A stretch of DNA of 64,000 bases from Himantopus leucocephalus (Eukaryota > Chordata > Aves > Charadriiformes > Recurvirostridae): positions 68,746,274-68,810,273 of the forward strand of contig RSEF01000001.1 of assembly GCA_003993805.1 (NCBI GenBank), read 5' to 3'. Of the stretch, positions 38,509 through 51,604 are shown piece by piece. Position 1 is the stretch's first letter, and each line of letters begins with the position of its first letter. Both the position numbers and the translations under genes were made by a program. A model generated the notes under the pieces. That model worked only from the letters and a program-made list of their open reading frames with translations, had not been told where the DNA came from and ran no database searches.

Positions 38509-41500
38509 CAAGTCTTCTATGCTCCTAAGATATTTCTCGCTTGGTTTTGTTAGGAAAGGTATATTCCTCTCATCACAAAGGCATGCATAGTTAGATAGCA
38601 CATTGCGTAAAGATCATTTCTTCTGATGCGGCTGGCTCTGACTTTAACTGGGGCATTTCAGCACCCTTACAGACTAAACATGAACAACAAAATGTTCTTC
38701 ATAGATGAACACTAATTTAAAAGCATCCATTTAACGTGCATTTGACAGTTAGAAGAATGCTGGTTGCTTGCTTGCTTTTAGATAGTGAGGTTAATGGCCC
38801 TTCAAAAACAACTCCAAAATATGCTGTGGTGGCATACCGTAAATCGTGAGGGCTGGGAGTTACTTTTTAATTTCTTTTTGGTAGTCAACAGTAAGGCGAA
38901 TGGAGGTTTCAGGAATTTATCGCCTCTTCCTCCTCTTGTGCACGCACATGCAAGTGTCATGCTTCATACTCTAAAGCAAAGCCAGAGCTGTACCAAGATT
39001 CACCTGTGGCACTGCTGAACTCCCTGTTCTGCCCAGGGATTCCTCACCCAAATCACCAATATCTGGTGGTTAAAAAAAAAGAATCATCATGTTTGCGTAT
39101 CTAAGTTTATGAACTCAGAATTAGTCTGTAAATAATCTGTAGAAGTCTGAAGTAAAGGAAATGAAGCTATAAATGAACAGCACAGCTAAACTAATGAAAA
39201 GATATGCCATTCATTTAAGTATTCCTTGTAATATTGAAAGAAAAAGGAAGTAGGCGAATAACCATTTGTTAGAAATGTGTCTGTTAGGAGACACATTTGC
39301 AAGAGTTAGCGTTTTACACAACCTTCTAAGGCCAAATTTCACGGTTTCAGCTTACATGGGCATTCACCAGGATAAAACTTGAACCAATCTTCTAAACCAT
39401 AACTGAGTTCACACCGTATTCTGAAACACAGTCAAGATTAAACATATCACAAATTCAGGAGCTGACGAAACAACCAGACCAAAAAGGGTGCATCAGCTGG
39501 GACTTCGGCTGAGGAGAATCCCAATTTGTTCTTCACTTCTTCAAAGAGATTAGTTCATTGCTGAAAGGATGGCCCTAATTATTGGGCCTCTAATTTGATT
39601 TGTTTTATTTTTAGACACAGCATGCACCACCACAACAATATTTTAAAAAGAGAGAAAGAGAGATTTGCACATAGGAAATATAAAAGATAGCCAGCTGATA
39701 ATTGGAACGAAATCATCGTTTCCCATTATTTCTGACATGTAAATCCTGGATTTAAGGTCAAATTGCAAAAACACAGATTATGCAAAACATGTTTTCTACC
39801 TAAGAAAAAGAAGCCCATTTCTCTGAATGTTGCAGGTTCAGAGTTGAATGCATCCATCTTTGAACAAGCTGCTAGCCAAGTTGGACCACATGTATTCCCA
39901 TTCAGTTTTGAGGACCGCTAAGGATGCATTTGATCACCAACCAACTGGCAGCCAGTGTTTTGTCTAAATACACATTGTCCATATCACGTATTTGATATAA
40001 AGTATATTACCTAACTTGAAAACCCCACTGTTCTGTGAGATACTACCCTGCAGTTTCACCTGAATAAGGTTTCGTAAGCAGTTCAGGGAGAGGAAGGCAA
40101 GTGTGAAACTAGTTTAACGGGAATAAAGCCTCTGAAAATTATTAATTACACCACGTACTACCAAAATCCCCATACAAAACCATGACAGTCAGAATGTGTC
40201 AACTGGCTGGAGCTAAGTGGCCAGCGGATACCCCAGGGAAGGGATCTGGCCTGGTTGCCCAGTAGGCAAGTGCTTTGGGCATGCTGGGGAGCTGTGCAAG
40301 AGGACAGGCAGGCACGATCAGGCTTGGCAAGATTAGGTCAAGTCAAATATCGCATACACATGATTGCACCAATCACCCCACTGACAATCTCCATCAATTT
40401 ATTGTCAGCCTCAGCATTTTCAGAGTTTTGCCATCCTTGTGCGGATCCTCAGCTGAACAAATAGGCATGACCCACCGAGAACTGGTCCTGTGGCTCTAAC
40501 GGTGCCTATGTTACCTTCAGCCACCTAAGTGAAATACTTTTCCTAGGTGAAGAGAATACAGTTTAGCACCTACCTGGGAACCTGCCTGGATTGGTCCCTC
40601 CACCAGGGAGGTAAAACCCGCCACCACCAGAGGCTTGACTTAGGTGAGTTGAAGCTCATTGCCTTATTTCTGCAAATGGAAGCATTGAGCTCTGCGCTTG
40701 GGCTGTTTAAACAAACTCCTGCTCAAGCACAGGCTCCTTAGTTCTCCTAAGTCAGTAGTGACCTAAAGTTCTGAAGTTCCTCTCGCTCAACAGTTTTAAT
40801 AGCTTGTATAAAAAAAACCCATAAAATCAAAAATCAAGCAATGGTCTTCGCCCACCATTTAGCACCGGGTTACACTTCAGCTCAGATCCAGGCAGAAACT
40901 GCTAGAGCCCAAGGGTCAAGACAGAGCATGGGGAAAGCCATTGATTAATTGGTCTTTCACAGATCTTTTAATATCCAGGCCCCAGAAATTCTGCAATACA
41001 CAGGACCTGCTGTCTAGATTCAGTGTGACAAGACTCAGTGATGTGCTGTTGTCAATAAGTACACACACTTCATGCTTACTTGCTTTACTTAAAGTACAAA
41101 TCATAAATAGTTGTATGTGACAAATTCCCCAGTATTGAACCTTCACGGCTGCCAAGCAGCATGCTGCAGAACAGAACAAGGAGGGCTATAATTTTCTTTT
41201 CTTCGTTTTGTTATTTGACCTTCGGTTTTTCAGTTGTCCTTGGATCAGTCTGGAACTAAATATAGTCCTTTCAGCATTATTTATATGTTTAACCCAAAGC
41301 TACCCACGTGTGTCAAGGGACTATCATAACACTGCTCTAAATTATTTTAACAGTTTATATTAAATTGGAAAATGTGGTTTTTGAAAAACCATTGTCAATT
41401 AATTATGACTCCACAAACTCCTACCAACTCTCTTGTGTTTTGGTAACAATTTGCTTACAGCCCACAAGACAAAGCCTCCAACTTGCTCAGAGAAAGCTCT

Positions 41501-42568
41501 TGAAACCGTCCAGCCTTTGAAACTGCTGACTGATCTTTAAATTAACACATTGATAATGATTTGGGCCACCAGCTATTTAAAAATGCAATGCAATTTACAA
41601 ATAATAAAAAAACATAGATGGATCAGCCGCATCCTTGGGGATCAACAGCCATCAGGGCTGGAATGTCGCTTAGTGCACTGTATCTCGACAAACTATTTGG
41701 AACGGGAACCAAAACCACCACATTCAACTGAAAGTCATTAGTGTCTGACTACACGCAGTAATTCCTCCTGAACTGAGCAATATATTTTCAGTTAAAAGGC
41801 CTTTGCCAAGCAAGGAAAAGACAAAACAGCCACTGTAATGATCCTCTATGAAACCCTGAGAAAGGACACTTTCTGCCCCAGGTAGTGGTTCCGTGGTATG
41901 TATGCCAGCTACGAAGCTAACCAGAACAACAAAGAGTTGGGTAGGTGGGTGGACAGACAGATGGGCACACATACATGCACACTATTTCTATCACGTAAGA
42001 GCAATTTCCCCTATATCATCACAATTCTGCAAACAGCATCAATTTTCTTTTATTTACATAACCAGAGTGAGCAACTTCAGAGAAGGATTTACGGTGCAGC
42101 TTGGGTTTCTGCGTGGGCTGCTCTTTTACTGTATCAATATAATGTTTAATAACATTTTTCAGTCAGAAAAAGGTCCCTGTGAAAGCTGAAAGGTGAGAGA
42201 ATTAGTTCTAACTGTTCTCAGGTAAGAAAAAAAAACAAACACCACCACTTTTATCACTGGCCTAAGCAATACAAGCCAAATTCAGCCTATGAATTTAAAG
42301 CGCTTGCACTAGTAAATCAGCTTAGAGCAGTTATTTAAGAGTTCAGAATTTCTTGGATAATGAATGAGACAAGTTTTCCACATAAACTTTACCAAAACAT
42401 TTTTAAATTTTACAGTCAGCTCTATAACTTGACACGAAATAGAGTCACCCAGAAAAACAACCAGCCATTGCCGCCAACAACTGGGACAAGATTTCTGACT
42501 GTTAACCACCCCCATTTAAAGCAAAATTTGCAAAAGAACTGAGCACCTAAAATATTGTGCTTCTTTGA

Positions 42569-42590
42569 AAAAAAAAAAAAAAAAAAAAAA
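42569..42590. repeat. Poly(A) run
   Basis: An uninterrupted run of about 22 A with no recognisable retroposon body in front of it. It is treated as a simple homopolymer in intron 1. Confidence 0.8.
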
Positions 42591-43478
42591 TCAGCTATGT
42601 TACAGGGCTTACCTTTCATTTCCTTAAAGCTCTGAGTTCGAGCTCCATAGATGCTACAAGCCTAAATGCTCAGACATAAATAAATCACCTTGGGCAACTC
42701 ATTCACAAATACAAGTTTTAAAAAATTGATTCATGTGCACTTGGCGGTCTGTGAAATTTCTACTGACCTTTTGTTGCTGCTCCCTAACTTTACCAGGGCA
42801 ATTCCACAGAGTAAATGGAACTGAGTTCTCAAGCGAGTTTGAGACCCTGTTTTAATGATACAGTAAATCCAGGTTTAGGGCGAGAAGCCTCTGATGGAAA
42901 CCGTCCCAGCCACACCACCCAAAGCATTGATCTGGTAGAAAAAAGCTCTGTTAACTCACATTTGTTAATATGGAAAAGCAAACTTTGAACCCGATCAGGT
43001 ACAGCCTATCTTCTCCCAGGTAGCATAGCAGAAATGGTATAAATTATTTGTCTTGCACTCCAATTAATTAAATCAAAATTGTCTCATGTGCCCACCCCGG
43101 TCCAGATCAGATCTGCCTTAGAGAATGATCCAGTGCCGGTGAGTGTGAACCCGCAGCCCGAGTGCCGCAACGACAGATACTGGAGTGGTGTGCGGAGACT
43201 GCAGTTTTTCAAAAACGCACAACAACATATCAACAACAGAATGAAGATATACAAGGCAAAACCAAGGTGGTGTCATAAAATATATTCAGGGTCAATAGCT
43301 AACGTCCCTGTTATAAAAGCTCTATTGGTTTTACCCAAGGTTATTTCCTTAGCTGCCAGAAGTCATTTGGCTGGAGATGGGATAAGGGGGTTGCTTTGGG
43401 CGCTGAGTGTGATCTGTCCAAGGATCAGATCAGTTATGTTCTGCTGCTTTTTTAGAAGCTGTTTGTTCCAAGCCACTT

Positions 43479-43542
43479 GCTACATATTTATATATATAAA
43501 TATAAATGTATACATATGTTTATACATACATGTATACATACA
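43479..43542. repeat. AT-rich imperfect TATA/TACATA microsatellite
   Basis: A degenerate run of TATA, TATAAA and TACATA units ends exactly where the first copy of the 48-bp duplicated block begins. An open frame of 216 codons (43079-43729) passes through it and reads there as an Ile/Tyr run, which argues against real coding. Confidence 0.75.
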
Positions 43543-43590
43543 GGGTATTTACATAAAAGCTCTCGGGAGCTTTTTGGATGAGAAACCACA
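43543..43590 (+). repeat. 48-bp duplicated hairpin block, copy A
   Basis: This block matches 46241-46288 at 45 of 48 positions in the same orientation. It contains AAAAGCTC-TCGG-GAGCTTTT, an 8-bp stem with a 4-base loop, and ends GATGAGAAACCACA, where AAACCACA fits the RUNX binding consensus. Similarity stops sharply on both sides. Confidence 0.9.
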
Positions 43591-44523
43591 GTATTTTCCT
43601 TCGGTTCTAAACCACGCTTTATCAAGACAGCCAGAAGTGTTGCCAAATTTTACTGCCCTCCCGCTAGCTCCAAGTTCCTCCATGTCTCAGAGGCTACTGA
43701 CTATTTATGGCAAAAAGACCGTCCATTAACCTAGCAACGTTCAAACTTTTATCGGCTTTCCCTGCCCCTGTAAGGATAAATACTACTCCCCCAGGCCCCG
43801 GTTTAGGAACACCTGGCTTAGCCACCCTCCTCCTGTACAGAAGCGCATCTCAGGAGGGGGAGATGAGCAGAAAGATGCTGCTGAGATAAGAGACACCTGC
43901 AGCTGCATCTCTGCCAGGGGCTGACCTGCCACTATTCCCAAGCATGTGAGACCTCATCGTGCGCTTTAGCTACCACCTCCTCATCCAGCACCCTCTGCTC
44001 TTTCCCATGCATGATCTTCTTCCATGGAGCTGCTGTGTCTCACCTCCCTGAAGCTCTTGGCCAGTCACCTGAGCCTCTCAACTGTTCACCACAGCAAAAC
44101 AAAAGCATGAAAGAGGTGCCATCAAACAAGGGCTTCCAACAGGCTGGAAGGGCCATTTCTCATTGCCTTCCACCAGGCTTGTTCCTGCAACAGGCTGGTG
44201 CCCAGCCACAAAGCTGTGGCAGCACCAGCGAGGAACAGGGACACACATAAGCACACACAGGGCAGCAAACCCCAAACACGCATTTTGGCTGTACCCGCAA
44301 GCCCCATGTTTATGATGCACTCAAGCTCACTCAGATTACTTCTGCCCCACATCCTCCCATGACAACAGTCCAAACCCATTCAAAGTGAAGACACAGAGGC
44401 TGTGATTGCAGAGCTCATCCAGCATACCCTGTTGCATTGCTAAGCTATATGCTATTAAACAACTAAACATCTCAACTCTATTAGTAAACCTATTATTACG
44501 GTGTTGTAAAAGAAAAAATGTGG

Positions 44524-44539
44524 ATTTTTTTTTTTTTTT
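44524..44539. repeat. Poly(T) run
   Basis: A run of about 15 T in intron 1. On the gene's strand this is poly(A). No element body is recognised beside it. Confidence 0.75.
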
Positions 44540-45164
44540 ATGATGGAACTGCCACTGTCTGCAGGAAACCTGTGTTTTGCACACACAGAAAGGCACACAC
44601 GTATTTCACATGGTACATTGCAAGCTGCACAGAATAGAAAGCAGCTGGAGGAAAATGGCTATAGAGAAATGGTTCTCCTGGGCATCATCTGTTGATTTGT
44701 TTTGTTTATAGAAGGAATGAGATTTTTATCTCAGCTCAAAATATAAAATGCTTCCATGGCACTGAGCTCACTGCTTGGCTATGCTCTCACTCAGGAACGT
44801 AAATAAAAAGGGGGGAAGGAGGGGAGAAAAGGCTTTACTGCACAGAATCCCTAGCAATGTCAAAAATTAAATAGAAAAATGTCTGTCAGTGATACAGTCA
44901 AGGCTTGAAAGAGGAACTGAGCCACCAGCTACCATGGAAATGAGGTTCTCCTTACCACGCTTGTTAATAGCTTGCTTCTACTAAAGCTGAGGAAGCAGGC
45001 AGGGACAAACTACTCAAATCCCAAGTCTCAAATCCCAGCCTGAGTCTTGGCAGGATGAGCATCCTTACACTGTAAATACACCAGTCCTTACAAGATTCAT
45101 GGCCTGTGAAGGCACAGATTCTTACAGTCCTTCCACCATCTTGTGCCCACAGTTGACATTCCAA

Positions 45165-45235
45165 GCTGTCTGTAACCTTGTTCTGGGGAGGTTACTCACC
45201 CCTCTGTGCCTGACACCCAAAATCTGATGGTCTTT
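45165..45235 (+). mobile_element. MIR-like SINE fragment
   Basis: AGCTGTCTGTAACCTTG, then GGTTACTCACCCCTCTGTGC and AAATCTGATGG, follow the MIR core order (GCTGTGTGACCTTGGGCAAGTTACT…CCTCTGTGCCT…ATCTG). The copy is short and diverged. Confidence 0.45.
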
Positions 45236-46240
45236 TTTCATTTAACAACAGGGCACTGTGTCCTAGGATAACACCAGGTGACTGGTTTTCCACTCAAGTT
45301 GACAACACTTCCATTTGTATTAAGCAAAAGTCGTATCTAAGGAAAGAAAATAAATTGTGAAACCACTAAACACCTACTGCTAATAATTTTAACTTCTTAA
45401 AGTTTAAAAACATCACTACTGAGAATGGTGCCAAAACCATGAGAAATTACCTGAAGTCTAAAACTTCCTGGTAGACAAACAAAGTTTAAAATGCTATTCT
45501 TCTGAGATCTGAAAGGCTCAAGGTTTGTTGTCATAGCTAGCAATAGTTATCACAAAACTGAAGATCCTTTGTCTTTGCACCACCTATTCTTAGCTCTTCA
45601 GAGGAGATGAGAGAGCAGGCCAGATACGTATCTAGAAGTGAAGGCTGCTGAATGTTACTCCAGAAGAGCCCCACTTCGTTAGCTACAGGCTATCCAGAGA
45701 GGCAATCTGAAGCCTCTCTGGAACCACCGAGGGGTGTTTGCTCTTTTTAAAGCTGTGTCGTCTCTCATTCGGTCAGAGCCCTGCCCTGACTGGCTACTGA
45801 GGAAATATTTGGGCAACCCAGAGTCCCGTGCTGGGTGAATACATTATAACTCTCCGAGACATGAAAAAATCCAGAACATCAGTGTTTTACTCACTGAAAT
45901 CTGTTCTTACATAAACATACAGCTCCTCAGTTTTCCTACCATCAAGCCTACACTGAGGTCTCTCCTGGAGAGATTGCTGCATCTCAACCTATGATGAGTG
46001 TTTCAGAAAATCTTAAAATTGAGGTTTGTTAAAGTCTTCGGAAAGCAGTATTTTAAGAGTTGGAAGAAGGCCCGTGCAGTCTCGACCACCATCACTCTCT
46101 GTCCCTCACGCTAGCATGCAACACACTGAAGATCCTGTAGTTGCTCCTTCCTCTCCCACGGTGGCTGTATTTCATGTCTTTCCCACATTTCAAACCCCGT
46201 GCCTCCACAACCTCTTCACCTTGTTATGGCTCTACTGAGA

Positions 46241-46288
46241 GGGTGTTTACATAAAAGCTCTTTGGAGCTTTTTGGATGAGAAACCACA
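46241..46288 (+). repeat. 48-bp duplicated hairpin block, copy B
   Basis: This is the second copy of the block at 43543-43590. The three differences are one at position 6 and two in the hairpin loop (TTTG instead of TCGG). Both 8-bp stem arms and the RUNX-like AAACCACA end are unchanged. It is not next to a microsatellite, so it is not a slippage product. Confidence 0.9.
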
Positions 46289-48710
46289 AACATGCACGCA
46301 CAGATTACATCAGATTTATTGCTACTGAATAAGTTAAAAAAATACTTAGGGTTACAAGTTCAAAACTCTGCCAATAGTTCTCATCCAAGAGGATTCATGA
46401 GGCAGGAGCTTGTGATCATATGGTTACCCATATCCTCTAAAGTCCACTGCCTTTTCATCCTTCCTGTACCCCTCAACTCCCAACAAGTATCACAAGGTTT
46501 CTACTAGCTGAAAGGAACTATTCTTTCCAAGGAAGCAGATTTCACTTTGTCAACATGAGCATGCAGCCACTGTCCCATACCCTACTCCCAACATACATCT
46601 CAGTTCAGCTCCTTTCCTCCAGCCTCAACTTTCCCAAACACTTGACCTCAGTCTGTAAAAACCCACTTCAAACTCGTATGGAGTCATATCCTTCCTATTC
46701 TTCCACCTATTCTTCCCAGTCCTTCTCCAGCCATTGCTGGGCATCCAGCTTCTTTTCCTATCCAAGAAACAAACCAATATAACAGGTTTTGCCCTTTCCC
46801 TTGTTTGTTGCTTCCTTGCTCCCCCCACAACCCCACAGGTTCTGCAGAGCTGTGGAAGAAGCAACTAGCCAGGGAAGAAACTATCAGAGGAATGGATACG
46901 AAGAACCTACGAAATGCTAGATGACCCTGGCATTAAAATTCTTGTATCCCTATTGACCTGCACAGTCACTCCAGCCATAGAAAATATAAACAAGCAGAAC
47001 TGAAAAGAAATTGTCACCAGTGTAAGCAATGGCACATAAAGCGAGGGAACAGAGAGACAGACATTGAACATCATTTTCCTAAGCTCCTCCACTGTTCCTG
47101 TGAAAGTGAAATAAATGCATTTCCAGACCCAAACCAGAAAATACTTTGAGCTCTTTCTGCTGGCTGTTTCTTAGCAGTTAGCACACACTGAGCTCATGGA
47201 ACAGTAAACTTTGTTTTCAATGGGGAAAAAAGCCAAAAACAAACCTAGGGAGATAACAGATAGAAAAATCCATCTAAAGGTTTCTGGTATGCCAAGGGGA
47301 ACTGATAAAAGACAATCTCTCAATAATATGTCAATATTTTATTTTAAAAATAGTTTTCAGATAGGTCCGTTAAATACTGTATAAAACTTCCCTACAGAAG
47401 AACAAGGCATGGCAATCAAAGGCATTAATTACCAGTGAGCCAGCAATGAGGACAAAACACACCAAACACTGCTATTGACCAAGCCTGATGCAAAGACAAA
47501 AAGGAGTGGAGAAGAATACAGGCAACTTTATTTCAATGATGGAAGCAGTGTTGAAAGAGACAAGAGAAGAGAGAACACAGATTTACTTTTCAGCACTCTG
47601 AGGAAGCCTAACCTGTCAAAACTGCCCATTGATTTAACTTTCCATTTAAGAAGGAGCACAGCCAGGCTGGCAGGACACTTGGTCCGCTTTCTGAAAGATG
47701 TGGAGTGACAAGTCCACGCCCCTTGGAGCACATGGGGATGCAAACCTAGTCACCCCGGTGCAGGGCAGTCACAGGAACTGCCAATATGCTCCCCTGGGGT
47801 TCAGGGGAGAGCAGAGTTCACGGCACTGTTTGGAGGAATTGCAGCAGTCCTGAGAGGCCCCTCTGAGCCTGGCAATTAAATGCACAGACACAGCAAGAGA
47901 CAGCCCCTGCGCAATGGGATGGAGTGCCCCACAGCTCACAGAGGCAGAGCCTTCTCTTTGTGGAGGTTGTTTACATTGCCTTCTTTCATTATCTAATTTC
48001 ACTTCCATTTAGTGCACCAAGAGCAGTGTGTTAAGTTCCTCAGGTTCCTAATACAGTCAGCAGATGGAGGCAGGAGCTTCTACAAGCTAATTCAGAGTAC
48101 CCAAAATTAGTTTGCGAGGTGCCTGAATATCCCCAAGATAAACAAAGCCACCTGCCCCAAGGCAAACAGCAGATCAGAAGTTAAAACCAAAGTGCTAGTC
48201 TGGAATAGCTAAATGAAGCTCCAGAGAAGACTCCCAGGCAGAAGCTGCCTGACAGAGAAACCAGAGTAATTTCCCCCCCTCCTTGCCAGTTTCTGCTGCC
48301 GGTGCAACCCAGTCCAGACCAGACCCAGTCCATTCCAAGCCCTGCAGGAAGGGAAAGGAGAAGTGGCATTGCTCAAGGGCTGCATCCAGCTCCTGTTGGC
48401 CTGGTAGCATTTGTGAGCGTTAGCCAGCTTCGTGGCATGCTCCATTAGACACTAGATCTGGAGATGATGCTAGAAGATAGGTAAATATACTTGTTTCATG
48501 AAAGGAAGCTAACCTAACCCTGTAGGTCTACCTTAACATACAATTAACACTATAATCTCCATGCACTAAAAACAAATTGTGCCTGTGGGATTTTATGGGG
48601 AGAGGCATGAAAAGGTTTAGGGGAAAAATGAAGACCACGAGGAATGAATAGGCTGGAGATTTACTCCTTTACACAGAGTTGTTAGGGTAACATGCACCTT
48701 CACAAAAGAA

Positions 48711-48733
48711 AAAAAAAAAAAAAAAGAAAAAAG

Positions 48734-48772
<39 letters not shown>

Positions 48773-48776
48773 NAAA
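48711..48776. repeat. Poly(A) tract with assembly gap
   Basis: About 60 A with a few G interruptions and an N at 48773. The length is probably wrong in this assembly. The bases before it match no gene or retroposon I know. Confidence 0.85.
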
Positions 48777-49560
48777 ACTTGAGGCCTTTTAGTTTTGCAG
48801 TGAAGTGCAAGCAAGCAAAATCAACACTGCACAGCACTAGAGGCTGAGCTGTGTTTATCAGGATAGCCAAGGTGTTATAACAGCCTCTGAGGACATCCCA
48901 CAGAATTTAATTCTGAAGCTGCAAAAGCTGTGAGGGAAAACTGTTCCACCTCTCCCGAAAAAAGAAGAGAACTTTGTTTACCTAAAAGCAGCATAATCAG
49001 GGCACTGAGTGAGCTTCATTCTGGACGATCAAATCTACCTTGTTTTCAGAGAAAGAATTTAGTCATTTGTGGCCTGGCGCTTTTCCAAATTGTAATTCAG
49101 TAACTTACTCTGCTCCTTCTTAGGCTCACCTAGAGATGCTTGATTTAGCTCAAAGAGGAGGCCATATATTGCACAGCTGTGGGATCAAATTATGTTTGAC
49201 ACGTTAGTGGGAATTCCAGATTTGCTTGATGTAAAGCTGCGTGACAAAGACAATTCCAAATCTGTTAGTTTTTTCTGTCGTCAACAGCAGTTTGCTGATG
49301 TTTCCTGTTGAGTCAGATCCTTCTAGCTTTCATAAGCCATTTGAACGAAGGGGAGGAAAGCAGAACGACTTGCACTGACATAATAGCCATTTCAGGAAAA
49401 AAACAGCTGGGGTTAACAGAATATAAAAAAAAAATAAGACATCCCTGCCATCTGACCCTGTAAACCTGATGCGGGGTTCACTGCAAACTGAGAAGCTACA
49501 AGGTTGTAACAGGGGAAGACTCATTAGGGACCGTAACCTTAGAGCCCATCTCTGAGGTCA

Positions 49561-49681
49561 GCCACCCCTGTGGGAGGGATGTGCGAGACGGAGGAGCGTT
49601 CAGCCGACAGAGCCCAGCGGCAGTACGGGAGCACCAGCCCCTGAGCACTCACCGTCTGCGGAGCTGTGCTTTCTGCCAGCG
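49561..49681. promoter_or_regulatory. Small intronic CpG cluster with minus-strand donor-like site
   Basis: About nine CpG occur in 121 bp. On the minus strand, GCAGACG|GTGAGTGC near 49652 resembles a strong splice donor. Together they could mark an alternative 5' exon of TBXAS1 inside intron 1, but there is no homology to support an exon. Confidence 0.25.
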
Positions 49682-51529
49682 GGGGAAACAAGCACACTTT
49701 AACATCCCAGGATTAGGATGCCTCTCTCAGTCTCTCAACTCAATGAGCCTGACGTGAAAGCACAGCTGTACATCTGTATGGATGTACGTTGATGCCCCGT
49801 ACCCAGACCTGTTTCCAGCTATAGTGGTCCTTGCAGCCCTGCGCCTTTGATAGCAGCTGGAAAAGTTTGGGCCTACCCACCCACAGTTGGTGCTCCTTTC
49901 AGAAAGGATCCAAGTTTTGTACCGCCTGATACTGGATCTGTCTGGAAGCATTATTTGCATGCGTTAGGGAGAATAACCTGCTCACCCTCCACCTGCACTC
50001 AAACCATAAGCCTAGAGCTCTAACAATCAACTTTCTTTTGTAAACACCAATTTTTTTAAGGAGCAAAAAATGGTGCAAGATCTAGTTTTAGGTGGTGTCT
50101 AGTTGGAAAAAACCCCAAACACCTGAGATTTATTTGATGTCAGTTTTGCCTAACTCAAGCCCAAATACAAAGGTTCTGCAAAAACAGAACGAAGTTTTAT
50201 TTGGAGACAGATTATCTCTAAACTTTCTCTTTTACAGCACTTTCCAAAACCACAGATGTAAAGTAATGCCAAACAAGCAATAGCATTGTAGTCACCTGGA
50301 TCAAAATACTACCTGTCCTGAAATTCTGATGTGGTCTAGTACAGGTATGGTACCAACTGATGAACTCTAACACGTTGGCCCCCATGTCTAAGTATCTCCT
50401 GCATCTAAGTGTATGCAAATTTCTAGGCTTAAGGCCAGAGGAAAAAAAAATACTAAGTTTAGTTTTCATTCTTTTTGATCAGCGGCTGCAAATGCTTTGG
50501 GTCAGGATTGACTTTTTATGCATTGGGTGGACAGTATCTAGATCCAGCGGAACCCAAATCTCTCAATCTCTTTATACATTTTTGTAACACAAGCGATCAT
50601 TAATACTACTTAAATGTAAAAATGGCATCTTTCTGAATGATTTAGCTTTTCAGAAACAGACAAGAACGCCGCGAGTGTATGTTTTGCTATGTTTGAAAGC
50701 ATGCAATTAGACGTGTATCTTACAAACATAAACAAACACCTCCCATCCAACCTCCATGTTTCTAAAGAAACCCAGGTTTGTTTAGACAAGGAGTTGATAA
50801 TCCAGTTGGAACACAGGTATCTGAATGATGTGACAGCTTCTTCATAATGCTAAGCTTATGGTACATTAAACTTTAAAGCAAGATAAACTCCTGCTTTCAT
50901 TTTATCAAACATCTTCCCAGACAGCAAAAAGAAAGACACAAAGCAATGTTTGCAGCTACAACCAAGCATGGGATACCCAACTCAGCGTATGTTTGAAATG
51001 AAAATGAACAATATGTTGCATGGATATACTACTGTATTTTTCAATAGAGAATATCACTGGGATTTGTAAATGTTAACCTCATTCCTCCCTTAAGTGTTTG
51101 TTTTTATTTCGTGCCTAAAAAAAAAACCAACCCTGAGATTCACAGAGATAAGGCGAATAGAGACAGCAGGAGTTGCAATTGAGAAAGAATGTGGTCTTAA
51201 AAGTAACTGCTCTGATAATCAGTTTGGCTAGTAGAAATCATAGGAGGTGGGGGGGGACACGAACAAGAGATTTTTTGAGTGCTCAGTGTTGTGCCACTGG
51301 TATTATTCAACTTTATGTATTTAGTCATATTATGCCTTTTTGTGGTCGGTAAAGCAGTAATTTCGTTGTCTATCACAATACTAATGAGGTAATAAGAGAC
51401 GTTGCAGAATCCGTGATATGAGGTCTGCAGGAAGAGACTTTGACCTACTGGGAGCAAGTGGTAAGGATGGGGAGGGTAGAGGACAACTAAGTCCCTCAGA
51501 AATGGGGGAGAGCAAGCAGGCTTGAGCAC

Positions 51530-51585
51530 ATAGAATCATAGAATAGTTTGGGTTGGAAGGGACCTTTACAGGCCATGTAGTCCAA
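51530..51585 (-). mobile_element. CR1 LINE 3'-end remnant
   Basis: On the plus strand it reads ATAGAATCATAGAATAGTTT then GGGTTGGAAGGGACCTTTAC and ends TAGTCCAAC. This is the reverse complement of the end of bird CR1 elements. Two ATTCTATG-type terminal octamers are visible on the minus strand. Only about 55 bp remain, a typical heavily 5'-truncated copy. A CA microsatellite has replaced the C-rich sequence that normally follows. Confidence 0.93.
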
Positions 51586-51604
51586 CACACACACACACAC
51601 ACAC
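51585..51604. repeat. (AC)10 microsatellite
   Basis: Ten AC units directly abut the CR1 remnant and probably grew from its CCAACCC end. The tract is likely polymorphic. Confidence 0.95.

Noticed and set aside
42676..42700. CACCTTGGGCAACTCATTCA, similar to a MIR core
   Set aside because: Only about 18 bases fit and the flanks do not follow MIR, so the match is too short to call.
43079..43729. Longest open frame in the window (216 codons, plus strand)
   Set aside because: It runs through an AT microsatellite and one copy of the duplicated hairpin block, shows no domain I know, and lies in an intron of another gene.
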